The notes under the pieces: model-generated | The model's database searches: none | Seen by the model: only the letters and a program-made list of their open reading frames with translations | Told to the model about the DNA's origin: nothing | Source: Monodelphis domestica | Taxonomy: Eukaryota; Chordata; Mammalia; Didelphimorphia; Didelphidae | Assembly (NCBI RefSeq): GCF_027887165.1 | Contig: NC_077228.1 | Coordinates: 183,315,309-183,379,308 of the forward strand | Length of the DNA: 64,000 nucleotides | Direction: 5' to 3' | In this document: in pieces, positions 47,547 to 59,214 of the stretch | Position numbering within the stretch: the first letter of the stretch is position 1 | How the letters are laid out: every line of letters begins with the position of its first letter | Made by a program: the position numbers and the translations under genes

Positions 47547-47761
47547 TGCTCTAAATGGTCTGACCATTTTAAGTCCTTGCTTCTTACAGTACAAATATTC
47601 CTGAGAGGTAGAATCCTTGTAAGCCTCAGGGTCCACTTGCAACTTTGAATGAATTTTTTCAAGTCTTGCCCTTAGGGCATTTCATGAGGATGGGAAGAGG
47701 AGAGGAGGCAGAGAACATTGTACTTTCTCTACCTGGAAGTTTTAATGAGGACCTAAACCTC

Positions 47762-47965
47762 AGGGGCAGCTAGGTGGTACAGTAGATGGAGTCTCCTAGC
47801 CTCTGACACATTAACTTTGTGACTTAATCCTGTTTGCCTCAGTTTCCTCATTTGTAGAATGAGTTGGAGAAGGAAATGGCAAACCACTCTGGTATCTTTG
47901 CCAAGAAAACCCCAGATGGGGTCATGAAGGGTCCATCATGATTGAAATGACTGAACCACAAGAAG
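47762..47965 (+). mobile_element. CORE-SINE with RTE-type tail
   Basis: Sense: GGGGCAGCTAGGTGGTACAG, core deletion, then CTCATTTGTAGAATGAGTTG, GGCAAACCACTCTGGTATCT, CCCCAGATGGGGTCATGAAG. Confidence 0.85.
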
Positions 47966-47969
47966 CCCT

Positions 47970-48520
47970 TATCTGTTTTACGATTGAGTCTTAACCTTTA
48001 TGGTATAGGTGGGCTAAAGTCTCCTTGGGCAGTGAGTGGGAGATAGCCCGCCTTAGTCAAGGTATGTTGTGAGACTTATATGAGATAATCGATATAAAGC
48101 CCTTTTTTCACAAACCTTAAATTGTTATATAAATACAAGTTATTACTATTATTATCATTATTATCCTTTTTAGCTTTCTATTACTAAGCCTTCAATCTGG
48201 TGATTGAACACTTATCTCTTCTCCTGAACTCCTGAGCTCAAGTGGTATTTATAGAGAAATATTGGGGTAATGATGGTAAATGTTTAACATCAGGGCTGGG
48301 GGTAGATGGAATGCATGCTAACACATTTTTATATATTTAATCTGCATTATTCATATTTAAATCTAGATAATAAAAAAACAATAAATCAAGCATTAGGGTG
48401 TAAATATTCTCACAGAAAATTTAACAATTGACTTTTGTTACACTTAAAACTGGCATCAGCACAGCTCTGGCTGTGGGGCTGTGAAATTATTTCAAGGAAT
48501 TTGGGAATTCAAATGTCCAC
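47970..48520. other. Intergenic stretch with a MIR relic
   Basis: MIR-like 3' piece at about 48,065-48,160 (TATGAGATAATCGATATAAA). Otherwise unique. Confidence 0.4.
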
Positions 48521-48523
48521 CCA

Positions 48524-49323
48524 TGTGTAAGGGTTAAATTTAATGGTTGGATTTATATGAAATAACGAGGTCACCAAAATTATTATATCTCACGAGAAGT
48601 TTATTTACCAAAATAGAGGGGGAAACAATAAAGTAGAGAAATGTGAAAGAGTTTAGAGAAAATATCTATACTAGTCCTCAGCCAGGAGGGCCTGTAGTGA
48701 ATAACCACATGGTCTTCTCCAAAATGGAAGATAGTCTTTTAGGAAACTAGGAAGGGAGTCAGCCTTTTCCCTCATCCAACAAAATAGTCCAGGAGTCATA
48801 GTCTAAGTTGAAGTCATGATCCATGCCACAGTCTCCAGTGAAGTTTCCTCAAAGACTATCTCCAGGAGACATTCTCCAGGAGACTCAACTTCATGAGACT
48901 GCCCCAGCCAAAGGATTTTGTGCTTTTATGGTGGTTTCCTGTCCCTGCCCCTTTTCACAGGGGCCAACCACAGTTTCCAAATTGTCCAGCACTGCCCAGG
49001 AGCAGTGTCTATGGGACTGACTTCTCACCTTTAAAGGTGTTAACTCTCTCTCCTATGATTCACAGGTTTCTGAGTTGTCACCTTTGGATTCACATGTTTC
49101 TGAGTTTGTGAACTCTTAAAAGAATTCAAAAGTTTCTGGCTGTTTGAGTTAGAAAAAAGGGTAGAACTGCCCAAGTATCTTATTGGCTTTTTACCTAGTA
49201 CTACTTAAGTAGGGTGTGAATTCACCAAGTGGTTTGTGAGCTCCTCTACCTAGTTCAAGCCAGTGTTGTTTCAATCAAAAAGTAGACAAAGGAGAATTAA
49301 TCCCATCTTCATAATCTAGTTCA
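48524..49323 (-). mobile_element. Solo LTR fossil, antisense orientation
   Basis: About 800 bp. On the minus strand it runs from TGAACTAGATTATG to CCCTTACACA. It carries CCACCATAAAAGC as a TATA-like box, AAAGGCTGACTCCCTT as in the other LTRs here, GTAAATAAAC as poly(A) signal and TTTGGTGACC near its end. No internal region is seen. It is likely a class I LTR of a group related to 22,911 and 30,839. Confidence 0.7.
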
Positions 49324-49915
49324 AAAAAGAAGAAGGAGAAAAAGAAGGAGGAGAAGGAAGAGAAGAAATGTTTATTGTTTGTTTATTGTTTGATTATAGT
49401 TTTCAGGGAGTCCAGAGTCTTAAATGAATTCATCTTGGCCTTTTTGCAGGTCAGTTGTTGATAGTAAATACCTTATATTTCCCCCTCAATATTTTGAATT
49501 TATTATCTCTTAGAATCCTTAAAATCTGTTGGTTCCATTCTATTTTTCAGGGAGTCTACTATTAATTTGTGTTAGTTCTGCTTCCAATTTTTTCCTCATG
49601 AGTTCTAATTACATTTTTTGAATGACCATTTATTTTAATCTGTTATTATATCTAGCATAATATAAAATGTAATATGATAACAATATACTATATTATTTAT
49701 TATAAATATGTAATAAATTATAATAAATATTCTTATACAAGGGAAACATCCTCACATTCACTATGTCCCAAAATCCATGTTTCATTCTTTTTTCCTCTCT
49801 TTCTTCCATCCCTCCTCCTTCCCCAAGAAGGCACGTAATATGATATAGGTCATATATATATATCTATATCATATTATACATATTTCCCTATTGGTCATGT
49901 TGTAAAGCAAGACAT
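49324..49915. other. AT-rich stretch, no recognised gene
   Basis: Begins with an A/G-rich (GAAGGAGAA) patch at 49,324-49,370, then AT-rich sequence with ATATATATCTATATCATAT. No gene recognised. Confidence 0.4.
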
Positions 49916-49919
49916 ATTG

Positions 49920-50115
49920 TATACTTTATTTTTTATTTTAGTTTACTTTTTTTTACTAATTATATATAATAACAAATTTCCATATAAGTTTTCTGAAGTT
50001 ATATGATTCATATTGTCTTCCTTTCCCCTTGTCTCTCTACTCCCAGAGCTGGCTAGCAATTCAACCTGGGTTATATAGATATTACCATATTATGTACTTT
50101 AGAGAAAAATTCATG
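49920..50115 (-). mobile_element. L1 3' UTR fragment
   Basis: Antisense: ATAAGTTTTCTGAAGTTATA, GGCTAGCAATTCAACCTGGG, close to the L1 end at 1,780-1,890. Confidence 0.7.
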
Positions 50116-50119
50116 TAGG

Positions 50120-50790
50120 TGATAAAAGTGAAGAATTGCATGGTTCATACTGTATTCAGATTCCAGCTCTTCCTTTTATGGTGGGGGATGGGCTTTCCCA
50201 CCATTCATCATTAAAAAAACCCAACACAACTTTTTGCTTTATTTTTTCAGCAATTCTTGTAGTTTTTGTAGAGAACAATTTTTCCTTCTGGGGTTTTGAC
50301 TTGAATTCATGTGAGGTTACTCTCTTCTGCATTTTTTTCTTGAGCTTCTCTTAATCCATAATATCTTTTCATTGTATTTGGCATTTTCTTCTGTTTGCTC
50401 ATAATAGTTTCTGCTTTGGAACTTTGTTATAAGACCAGATTCTGCTCCTTTCTGTAAACTTGGATGGGTAGGCTCTGCTTAGTTCTGTCTTCTCTGAGGT
50501 CTGAATGCTGTTCCTTGCTGTTGCTGATGTGCAGGTTGCTGATGTGCTAGCTTCCAGTTTCTTAGAAGGTTATAGATGCCAGAAATTCAATGATTGCAGT
50601 TCTGGATCAGGTAACTAAGCTCTGTGCTAGAATCCATGGCTTCTGAGTTCCAGTTTGGATTTTAGCTTGTCTCCTTCTCATCTTCTATCTTTTTGCACAA
50701 TCCCAAACTGAGAGTTCCATCCTTTGCTGTGTCCCACTGCTCTGCTCACAGGCTTCTTGTAAGGATCCCTGCTAGATCCTGTGTCAAACA
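50120..50790. other. Unassigned stretch, possibly old L1 interior
   Basis: T-rich on the plus strand and adjoining an L1 3' end. It may be decayed element sequence, but I cannot place it. Confidence 0.3.
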
Positions 50791-50795
50791 CACAC

Positions 50796-50804
50796 TCACA
50801 CCCA

Positions 50805-50840
<36 letters not shown>
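50796..50840 (+). repeat. (CA)n microsatellite
   Basis: ACACTCACACCCACACCC leading to about 15 CA units. Confidence 0.95.
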
Positions 50841-50841
<1 letters not shown>

Positions 50842-51169
50842 CTCAAAGTATCATCATGGTATGAAGGTAACCTTAGGTTCCCAACAGCTATCACATGCTA
50901 TTAATCTGGATAAGCTTCTGAGCAGAGTCCAGCTAACAAACTATGCTTAGACTAGCTTAGCTTAATACAGAACAGTTTATCATCAGGAGGTTGGCCACTA
51001 TGGGATGAATTTTTTTGGCTAAGAAAATTTAAGAAACAAAGAAAAATGTATAATAGTTTTTAGTCTTGGAAACGTAGTAAAGTAGGCAGATGGTATTAAG
51101 GATCATATATAGTTTTTAGGTGTTCTATTTCTATATACATTAACTTAAGTGTTGGTATTCTAAATGTGA

Positions 51170-51232
51170 GATTTATCTATCTATCCATCTGTCTGCTATC
51201 TGTCTCTCTGTCTATCCATCTGTCTGACTGTC
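51170..51232 (+). repeat. TCTA/TCTG microsatellite
   Basis: Imperfect tetranucleotide array with ATCTATCTATCC and CTGTCTGCTATCTGTC motifs. Confidence 0.9.
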
Positions 51233-51344
51233 ATTACTTCAGTATTCCAATGCATCAATATATTATTGAAAGAAAGGAATCATATCAATCTTGACATCCA
51301 TGCTATAAAGGAAGTTAGAAACCAGAAGTTATAGTTAAATAGAA

Positions 51345-51482
51345 GGATGATCAATCAGTCAGTTATTCAGTAAGAATTTATTAAGTTCCTGCTCTGTGCG
51401 AGGATCTTTGTTAATCACTGGGATACAGAGAAACACAAAAGACAGTCCCTGATCTCAAGGGAGCTAACATTCTAAAGGGGTA
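51345..51482 (-). repeat. Ancient LINE (L2/L3-like) fragment
   Basis: AGTAAGAATTTATTAAGTTC, ACTGGGATACAGAGAAACAC, CCTGATCTCAAGGGAGCTAA. The same family occurs at 59,215-59,570. Confidence 0.6.
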
Positions 51483-51560
51483 GAAACATGCTAAAAACTC
51501 TGTATAAATAGTCTATACAGGATAGTTTACAGCTTCTCCTGGGAGAGATAAATAAAAGAC

Positions 51561-51630
51561 CTGGATGAATCATTTTTAATTGTGAATCCAAAGATCTGGA
51601 TGAATCATTTTTAATTGTGAATCCAAAGAT
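51561..51630 (+). repeat. Perfect 35-bp tandem duplication
   Basis: Two identical adjacent 35-bp units starting CTGGATGAATCATTTTTAAT. Identity over the whole unit points to a recent event. Confidence 0.97.
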
Positions 51631-51896
51631 AACAAGAGACATCATTTCATCGGACTTCCTTGATTGGTCATGATGAGCTCTTGAAAGCAGGCCCAGAGAA
51701 GAAAATTACTCATAAATCAACTTAAGGTCTTATGCAGATAAAGAGAGGAAAGGGCCCTTTGAGGCCATCTAATCCAATTGCTTAGTTTTATAGATGAGAA
51801 AAGCAGAACTCACACAAGGTCACACAGGTGGTAGATGCCAGAATCGGTCCTTGAACTCACATCCTTCATCTCTAAATACAGGGCTTTTCGTTTGGA

Positions 51897-52613
51897 AGTA
51901 TGCCCACTATACACACTGTAAAATTGTGTCTACTCTTTGATCCAGCAATATCACTACTAGATCTGAATCACCAAAGAGATTTAAAAAAGAGAAAAGAGCC
52001 TATTTGTACAAAAATATTTATAGCAGATCTTTTTGTAATGACAAAGAATTGGAAATTGAGAGGATGTCCATCAGTTGGGAAATGGTTACACAAGTTGGGG
52101 CATATGCTTATAATGGAATACTGTTGTCCTATAAGAAATGATGAGCAGGAAAATTTCAGAGAAGCTGGGAAAGACTCACATGAACTGATGTAAAGTGAAG
52201 TGAGCAGAACCAAGAGAACATTATGCACAGTAACAGCACTATTGTACTATGATCAATTGTGAATAACAGCTATTTTAAGCAAAATGATGAGCCATAACAA
52301 TTTTGAAGGGCTAATGATGAAAAATGCACTCCATCTCCAGAGGAAGAATTGATGATGGCTGAATGTAGATTGGATCATTCTATTTTTTCACTTTATTTTC
52401 TTTGTTTTTTAAAAAAAATATATATTTCTTTCATACAACATGACCAAATTAGAAATAGATTTTGCTTGATATCATATGTGTAATCTATATCAAATTGCTT
52501 GTATCTCAGGGAAATGGTGAGAAGAGAAAAAGAGGGAGAGAATTGGAACTTGAAATTTGAGAAAATTAATGTTAAGAATTGTTTTCACATGTAATTGGGA
52601 AAATAAAATATTG
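51897..52613 (+). mobile_element. L1 ORF2 end and 3' UTR
   Basis: An open frame from 51,900 gives LFDPAISLLDLNHQRDLKKR, IFIADLFVMTKNWKLRGCPS and MLIMEYCCPIRND, the L1 ORF2 C-terminus, followed by the 3' UTR and AATAAAATATTG. It is 5'-truncated. A SINE sits in its poly(A) tail. Confidence 0.92.
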
Positions 52614-52805
52614 CGGGGCAGTTAGGTGGCTCAGTGGATTGAGAGCTAGGCTTAGAGATAGGTCCAGGGATCAAATATGGCTTCACATGTGACCCTGGGC
52701 AAGTCACTTGACCCCCATTGCCTAGCCCTTATCACTCTTCTGCCTTGGAACGAATACACAGTATTGATTTTAAGACAGGAGGGAAAGGCTAAAAAAAAAG
52801 AAAAA
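52614..52805 (+). mobile_element. CORE-SINE inserted in the L1 tail, with target duplication
   Basis: Sense copy flanked by AAAATATTG on both sides. The L1 poly(A)-like sequence resumes afterwards, so the SINE is younger than the L1. Confidence 0.9.
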
Positions 52806-53034
52806 GAAAATATTGAAAGATAAAAAAAATAAACAAATTCAGTGCTCTTAACACTGAACATTTTTGCCTCTCATCTATTCCAGAGAGTGAGGAAGAAGTT
52901 CTTGAAGAATTTGCTAGGGCCTTCTAAGTTAAAGTTATTTCTATTTTTTTCTCTTTGTCATTACTTCTTCTAGTTATCAGTATCATCCTTCCCCTTTTAT
53001 TTTTCTTTCTCTTCGCCTGTACTTTGTTTAACCA

Positions 53035-53395
53035 ACAGACCTCAAACTTGAATGTGGATTTAGAAATATGTCTGTTCTGAGCATGTGAAGACTTTCTCCA
53101 GTGGAGTGAGTGGTTGAGAATAATTTGTTAAATGGCCATGAAGGTGGCTGAAGTAGGTACCATGGAGTGCTTAGAGCTTGGTCAGACATTGAAGATACCA
53201 AGTTCACCTGCTGCATCCTGGCCATTGTCAGTTGTCTTGACTTTTGTCTTGCCACTGGATTTTGATGAACTAGGAAGAATGAGGATGACAACTGTGTGCA
53301 ACTCAACCTCACTTAACCCAATTTATAGACAAGTCAAGACACCAACCTGTGATGTGATTGGCCCTCTTTGAAAATGAAAGACTAGCAACTTTGTT
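53035..53395 (+). mobile_element. Marsupial SINE of another family (unnamed here)
   Basis: TGGCCATTGTCAGTTGTCTT, TTGTCTTGCCACTGGATT, TGTGCAACTCAACCTCACTT, GACAAGTCAAGACACCAACC, ending GAAAATGAAAGACTAGCAAC. I recall this phrase series as a dispersed marsupial repeat. The AC/AAC-rich end suggests RTE-type mobilisation. The name is not certain. Confidence 0.6.
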
Positions 53396-53419
53396 TAGAG
53401 CATTGCTGGAGTGTTTCTG

Positions 53420-53745
53420 ACTTGTTATCTCCTGGAATGACTGTGCCTGAAATGTTCTCTCACTTAATCTGTCTCTTGGCTTCCTTCAAGGCCCCAGAAA
53501 AAAATGTTCTCTTCTACAAATCCCCTTTAATTGTAATATCTTCCCTCTGTTGATTAGTTCCTGTTTATCTTGTGAATAGCTTGTTTGTTCATAGTCATTT
53601 ACATGTTGTCTTCCTCATTTGTCTGTGAGTTCCTTGAGATCAGTGAATATCTTTTGCTTTTTTTTTTTTTGTATCCTCAGTGCTAAGCACTGTGCCTGGC
53701 ACATAGTAGGCCCTTAATAAATGCTTATTGACAGACTGAATGACT
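53420..53745 (+). repeat. L2 3' end
   Basis: GAGTTCCTTGAGATCAGTGA, AGTGCTAAGCACTGTGCCTG, ACATAGTAGGCCCTTAATAA, ATGCTTATTGAC. Confidence 0.85.
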
Positions 53746-53924
53746 GAAGCCAGCTTTAACTTACTTTAATATTCAGTGACTTAAAACAAGGAGGAGAGAA
53801 GAATGGCAAAACTTGTATCAGAAAATAAGGTTCAAGATTAAGAAACAAAAGAGCCCTGAAAGTTGTAGAATCCTTAGAAGCTTCATTCCCATATATCATG
53901 AATACATTTATTTAAAGAAGGGGG

Positions 53925-54112
53925 TAGTAGATAGAGAGATAGACCTGGAGATGGGAGGCCCTGGGTTCAAATAAAACCTCAGGCACTCCCTAGCTCTGTG
54001 GTAAACAAGTCACTTACTGCCAATTGCCTAGCCCTTACCTCTCTTTTGCTTTGGAACTAATAATAAGTATCAATTCTAATTGTAGGGTTTAAACAGTAAG
54101 GGTTTAAAAAAA
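53925..54112 (+). mobile_element. CORE-SINE, head missing
   Basis: GACCTGGAGATGGGAGGCCC, CTTACTGCCAATTGCCTAGC, GGGTTTAAACAGTAAGGGTT plus poly(A). Confidence 0.82.
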
Positions 54113-54539
54113 AAGAAGAGAGTGGAGAGGTGAACATTATGAATGCTGACAAAATCATAAGAAATTAAGCATATTTTAACATGTAGGAAATGATTTGTTA
54201 TTGGCATGAAAATCATACATGAATCTTTGTGCAGTTAGACCATTAACTTGTTAGAGCAAGTCTCAAAATCATTACCAAATTAGAAGAAAGGATAAAAATG
54301 TGAAGACATGAGATAAAGTGAAAATAGTTACAATACAACCTATACAAACAAGCCTTTCTAATAAAAGTTTATATTTTACTAAAATAAAAAAAATTAAATA
54401 AGTTCTTGATGTTGAAAATTGGAAAATAGGACATTTATATCTACATAGATTCTCTATATAGATTCTACTTTTTTCTAGGGATATAAGGTTTTGTATATAT
54501 CATATGCCACAATGAGGAGGCCAAAAGAGCTATGCTATT

Positions 54540-56770
54540 GCCCGATCCAGCAAAAACTTGATCTCCTTAAATAATTAATAACTTTAGCAAAGTTGCAGGA
54601 TACAAAATAAACCCTCATAATTCATCAGTATTTATATATATCTCCAATAAAAATCAGCAGCAAGAATTAGAAAGAGAAACTCCTTTTAAAATCACTCTAG
54701 ATAATATAAAATATTTGGGAAACCATCTGTCAGGACAAACACAGGAATTACACGAATACAATCACAAAACACTTTTCACACAAATAAAGCTAGATCTAAA
54801 CAACTGGAAAAATAATTTTTCATGAGTAGACCAAGCTAATATAATAAAAACGACAATCCTATCCAAATTAATTAATTGCTCAGTGCTATACTATCAAACT
54901 ACCAAAAAACCATTTTATAGAACTAGAAAAAAATAATAAAATTCATCTGGAAAAACAAAAGATCAAGAATATCAACTAAACTAATGAAAAAACCAAACTA
55001 ATGGATGGTGGCCTAGCAGTACCAGATCTTAAACTGTACTATAAAGCAATGATCATCAAAATAATCTTGTACTGGTGAAGAGATAGAAGGGAGTGATCAG
55101 TGGAATAGACTGGGGTAAATAACCTCAGCAACCTAGTGTTTGACAAACACAAAGATCCCAGCTTTTGGGATAAGAAAAAAACTGCTGGGAAAATTGGAAA
55201 GTGGTATGGCAAAAATTAGGTTTTGACCAACATCTCACACCCTATACCAAGATAAATTCAAAATGGGTATATGACTCAAGCATAAAGAATGATATTATAA
55301 GCAATTTAGGTGAAAATAGAATAGCTTACTTATCAGATTTATGGAGAAGGGAAGAATTTAAGACTGAATAAGAGACAGAGAACATTACAAGATGTAAAAT
55401 GAATAATTTTGGTTATATTAAATTAAAAAGTTTTTGTACAAACAAAACCAATGCAACCAAGATTAGAAGGGAAGTAACAACTGGGAAAAATTTTTTTTAT
55501 AGTAAATTTCTCTGGTAAAAGTCTAACTTCTCAAATATATAAAGAATTAAGTCAAATTTATGATAAACCAAGTCATTCTCCAATTGACAAATGGGCAAGG
55601 GATATGAATAGGCAGTTTTCAAAGGAAGGGATCAAAGCTTTCAATAATCATATGAAAAAATGTTCTAAATCCCTCCTGATTAGAGAAATGCGAATCAAAA
55701 CAACTCTGAGGTGCCGCCTTATACCTAACATATTGACCAGTGTGATGGTAAAGGACAATAATAAATGTTGGAGAGGGTGTGGCAAAATTGGGACACTAAA
55801 TGCATTGCTGGTGGAATTGTGAACTGATCCAATCATTCTGGAAGGCAATTTGGAATTATGCCCAAAGGACTTTAAGAGAACGCATGTCTTTTTTTTTCCC
55901 ATCAATACCATTACTAGGTCTGTATCCCAAAGAGATTTTTAAAAAGTAGGGATGGTCTTGTTTGTACAAAGATGAGCTTTTTGTGGTGTAAAAAATGGAA
56001 ATTGAGTGGATGCCCCTCAATTGGAGAATGGTTGAGTTGTGGTATATGATGGTGATAGAATACTATTGTGATATAAGGAATGCTGAAGCAGATGATTTCT
56101 TTAGGAACTGCAAAGACTTGGGGGCAGCTGGGTAGCTCAGTGGATTGAGAGTCAGGCCTAAAGACGGGAGGTCCTGGGTTCAAATGTGACCTTAGACGCG
56201 TCCCAGCTGTGTGACCCTGGGCAAATCACTTAACCCCCATTGCCTAGCCCATACCACTCTTCTGCCTTGGGACTAATACATAGTATTGATTCCAAGACAG
56301 AAAGTAAGGGTTTTTATTTAAAAAAAAAAAAACAACTGCAAAGACCTATAGGAACTGATGTGGGGTGAAATAAGCAGAACCAGGAGAATATTATACACAG
56401 AAACTGAAACATTTTGGGATGATTAAATGTAATAGACTAACAGTAATACAATGATCCAGGACTATCCTGAGGAACTTATGACAAAGAATTCTATCCACCT
56501 CCAGAGAAAGAATTGTTGGAGTAAGACTGTAAATGGAAGCATATGATTTATCACTTGTTTATTTGAGTATATGATTTTGGGGTTTTGGTCTTATAAGATG
56601 ATTTTCTTACAAAAGTGAATAACATGGTAACAGATTTTGAGTGATAATACATGTATAATCCAATGGAATTGCTTGTCAACTCTGGGATGGGGGAGGCAAG
56701 AGGGGAGGGAGACAATATGAATCATGTAACCATGGAAAGATATTTTTAAAAAGAACCTAAAAACTAAACA
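54540..56770 (+). mobile_element. L1 fragment, ORF2 second half and 3' UTR, with nested SINE
   Basis: The longest LINE piece here. Translated pieces NFSKVAGYKINPHN-like, KYLGNHLSGQTQELHEYN, QIKLDLNNWKNN and KLINCSVLYYQTTKKPFY follow the L1 ORF2 order after the RT domain. Next come PSHSPIDKWARDMNRQFS-like, the FFGVKNGN-like end and the 3' UTR. Many stops and frameshifts make it dead. It is 5'-truncated. Confidence 0.9.
56121..56332 (+). mobile_element. CORE-SINE nested in L1, 12-bp target duplication
   Basis: Sense full-length copy flanked by AACTGCAAAGAC left (before GGGGGCAGC) and right (after the poly(A)). It splits the L1 just upstream of its 3' UTR, so it is the younger insertion. Confidence 0.93.
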
Positions 56771-56919
56771 AAAAAAAAAACAACAACTGAGGGAGGATAA
56801 TGGTGTAAGGTTATGATTAATATGACTGAATAAAACAGTGAGAAGTAGTGGTTAGAAAAATATAGAAAGCTTGTCAACAGCTTCAAGCCAGATCATCCTA
56901 ATTGTGTTTAACTGTAGGA

Positions 56920-57290
56920 AAATGGAAAATATCTGTTTAGATTTTTATAACAAACTTTTATTCCTTCAGTGACAGTGGAGACAGCACAATTGAATTTTAA
57001 TATCACAGTCCCCAAAGTATTATTGGGAAAAACAGGAATATCACTAAAGAAAACAAAGATGAAAAGGGCTCCTGGACCAGACCAGGTATTTAGAGTCAGA
57101 TCCATGTTGGAGATGATACAGTTTAGGGGTTGTTGAGGTATTAAATTCTCAACCCATCTGAAAGAGAGGAATATGCCAAATACTTGGGAAAAAATCACAG
57201 ATGTTATCATTACCCAAAAAAGGCAACTGAAATAATAACAATAGCTCTAGTGACCATATGCCTACTTTCCCATCTCTATAAAATCTGAGA
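56920..57290 (+). mobile_element. RTE LINE fragment (reverse-transcriptase region)
   Basis: One frame gives KMKRAPGPDQVF, a second stretch HLKERNMPNTWEKITDVI, then ITQKRQ. These fit the RTE/BovB order KxxKAPGPDxxxxE...LKxxxxPxxWKxxxIxxIxKKG. The fragment is short and broken. RTE is the likely driver of the SINEs with RTE-type tails in this window. Confidence 0.7.
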
Positions 57291-57299
57291 AAACTCTTC

Positions 57300-58038
57300 C
57301 CACATATTGAGGGCATCTGGGATGAAGTTTCTTTCTGATGACTCAGTCAGTCTCTGCCTTGAAAAGGAGTTTAACATTCAGCTAAAAGGAGAGAAGGGAG
57401 AATCGTCCTGGACCTATGATTTCTCTGGTATAGGAAAGAGTTTATGAGGAAGGTGCCTCTAAAAACCTATCAGAGCAGGGAGGAGAGTTGTTTGGGGCAT
57501 CGAGAGTTTAGGTGATTTGCTTAGTCACTTAAATATACTTAGTCACAATATACTTATACTTAATAAAAATAACAATCAGTATGTGTTGAAGAATTTGAAT
57601 CTATGTCTTTCTGAATCCAAGCCTGGCTCTTGGCCAGTAATGTGCTGGCTTTTATTAAGGATGGACAGTGTAAGAGGTAGTTGGTGGGTTTGCTTTCTCT
57701 CCTCATCTCCACACTGCTCCTACCCTTCAACCACAATGCATGGAATATAGTGTTATATAGAACTATTGATCCAGAGAGCCCCTATCAGGTTCAAAAAGAT
57801 CCATGTTTAATCCTCATCTCCCATCCCCAGGGGAGTCAGGTTCCTCTCTCTCTGACTCTGTTTCCCATTCTAGCCTTCCCCCAGAATAAATCTTGTAAAA
57901 TCTCTGAAACAAACTTAGGTTTGGATTATGTTTGTTTCCTTCTAAAGTAGGGTCCTCTCCCTACTCAATATATAATATAGGTATGGAACAAATTTCATTT
58001 CACTCTTATGAGAATAATGCTTAAGATGTAAAGGACTC
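57300..58038. other. Intergenic stretch, no recognised gene
   Basis: Unique sequence with small chance ORFs. The DNA at 57,680-57,950 is pyrimidine-rich but shows no domain. Confidence 0.4.
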
Positions 58039-58040
58039 TA

Positions 58041-58233
58041 GGCAGCCAGGTGGCTCAGTAGATAAGAGAACCTGACCTAACTAGAGATGGGTTCAAATCT
58101 GATCTCAGACACTTCCTATCTTTGTGACTCTGAGCAAGTCACTTAATTCCCATTTCCTAGTTCTTTCCATTCTTCTACCTTGGAACAGATACTTTGCATG
58201 GATTCTAAGACAGAAACTGATTTTAATTAAAAA
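58041..58233 (+). mobile_element. Marsupial CORE-SINE
   Basis: Sense, diverged: GGCAGCCAGGTGGCTCAGTA, CTTTGTGACTCTGAGCAAGT, TTCTACCTTGGAACAGATAC. Confidence 0.85.
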
Positions 58234-58784
58234 TAAAGATGTAAAAGCCTCAGAGACATTTATGAGCAAATAGAGGAATTCTCAAATCTCATATGATCTA
58301 TTAGACTCCATTTACCAGAAATGTGATAATCTGATAAGCAGAAATTTACTAAACACCTGTTATGGAGTAGGCATTGTGTTAGGTACTAGGGAGAAAAATA
58401 CAGTGAATAGTAGTAAAGACTGTCTTCTGAGTGGATGTTTTTTATTCACTTTGGATTTGGACTGTTTGAACAACTCCAGGGTATGACTCTCTTTTAATCT
58501 GTCTATTACAGTATGATTTTATTGAACATATCCTTATGTGTTATCTAAATCTCTTCCATCAGGTTCACTAATGGTCAATTCTAAACACAAGAACTTTCAA
58601 CCCACAGAGTAACCACTAAAGCTGGAAATGTCCATTTCTCAGGATTATTAGTCACTGATCATCACTCAATAAAGGGAATAAGCAGAAGAAAAGCAGTCTG
58701 GGATTTGTGGTCCAGTTTCAGTGCTATATGCAGAAAGCTGCCATTGCTAGGGATTATAATAGTGATTATGATGATGATTATTAA

Positions 58785-59055
58785 TATTAATAGCTCAAAT
58801 TTATGGTATTATTTGTGCCAGGCACTACACTAAGCACTTTACAATTATTATCTGATTTGATCCTCACAACAACTCTGGGAGGTTAAATGCTGATATTATC
58901 CTCACTTTACAGATGAGAAAACCGAGGCAGACAGAGATTAGGTGACTTGCCCAAGATCACATAGCTAATAAGTGTCGGGCCAGATTTGAACTTAGGAAGG
59001 TGAATTTTCTTGATTCTCAGCCCAGTTCTCTATCCACTGTATCACCTAGCTGCTT
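58785..59055 (-). repeat. MIR-type SINE, near complete
   Basis: Antisense: GCCAGGCACTACACTAAGCA, TGATCCTCACAACAACTCTG, TTTACAGATGAGAAAACCGA, TCTATCCACTGTATCACCTA. Confidence 0.85.
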
Positions 59056-59214
59056 AATTAGCTAGATGGAAAGTTGGGGAAGAGAAAGAAATCTTCCCTT
59101 ACCTTGATCCTCATCTAGGAATCTAGATGAGAAAATTCTGGAAAATCTCAGATAACTGAGCTATTTCTCCTCACTTCTATTACAGACTACAAGAGGATAA
59201 CTCCTCCTAATAGT

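Noticed and set aside
47068-47554. Two plus-strand ORFs of 68 and 98 codons considered as an upstream gene's exons
   Set aside because: They lie wholly inside the hAT-like element with its terminal inverted repeats and flanking duplication.
51900-52193. 97-codon ORF considered as a host gene
   Set aside because: The peptide matches the L1 ORF2 C-terminus and is followed by an L1 3' UTR and poly(A).
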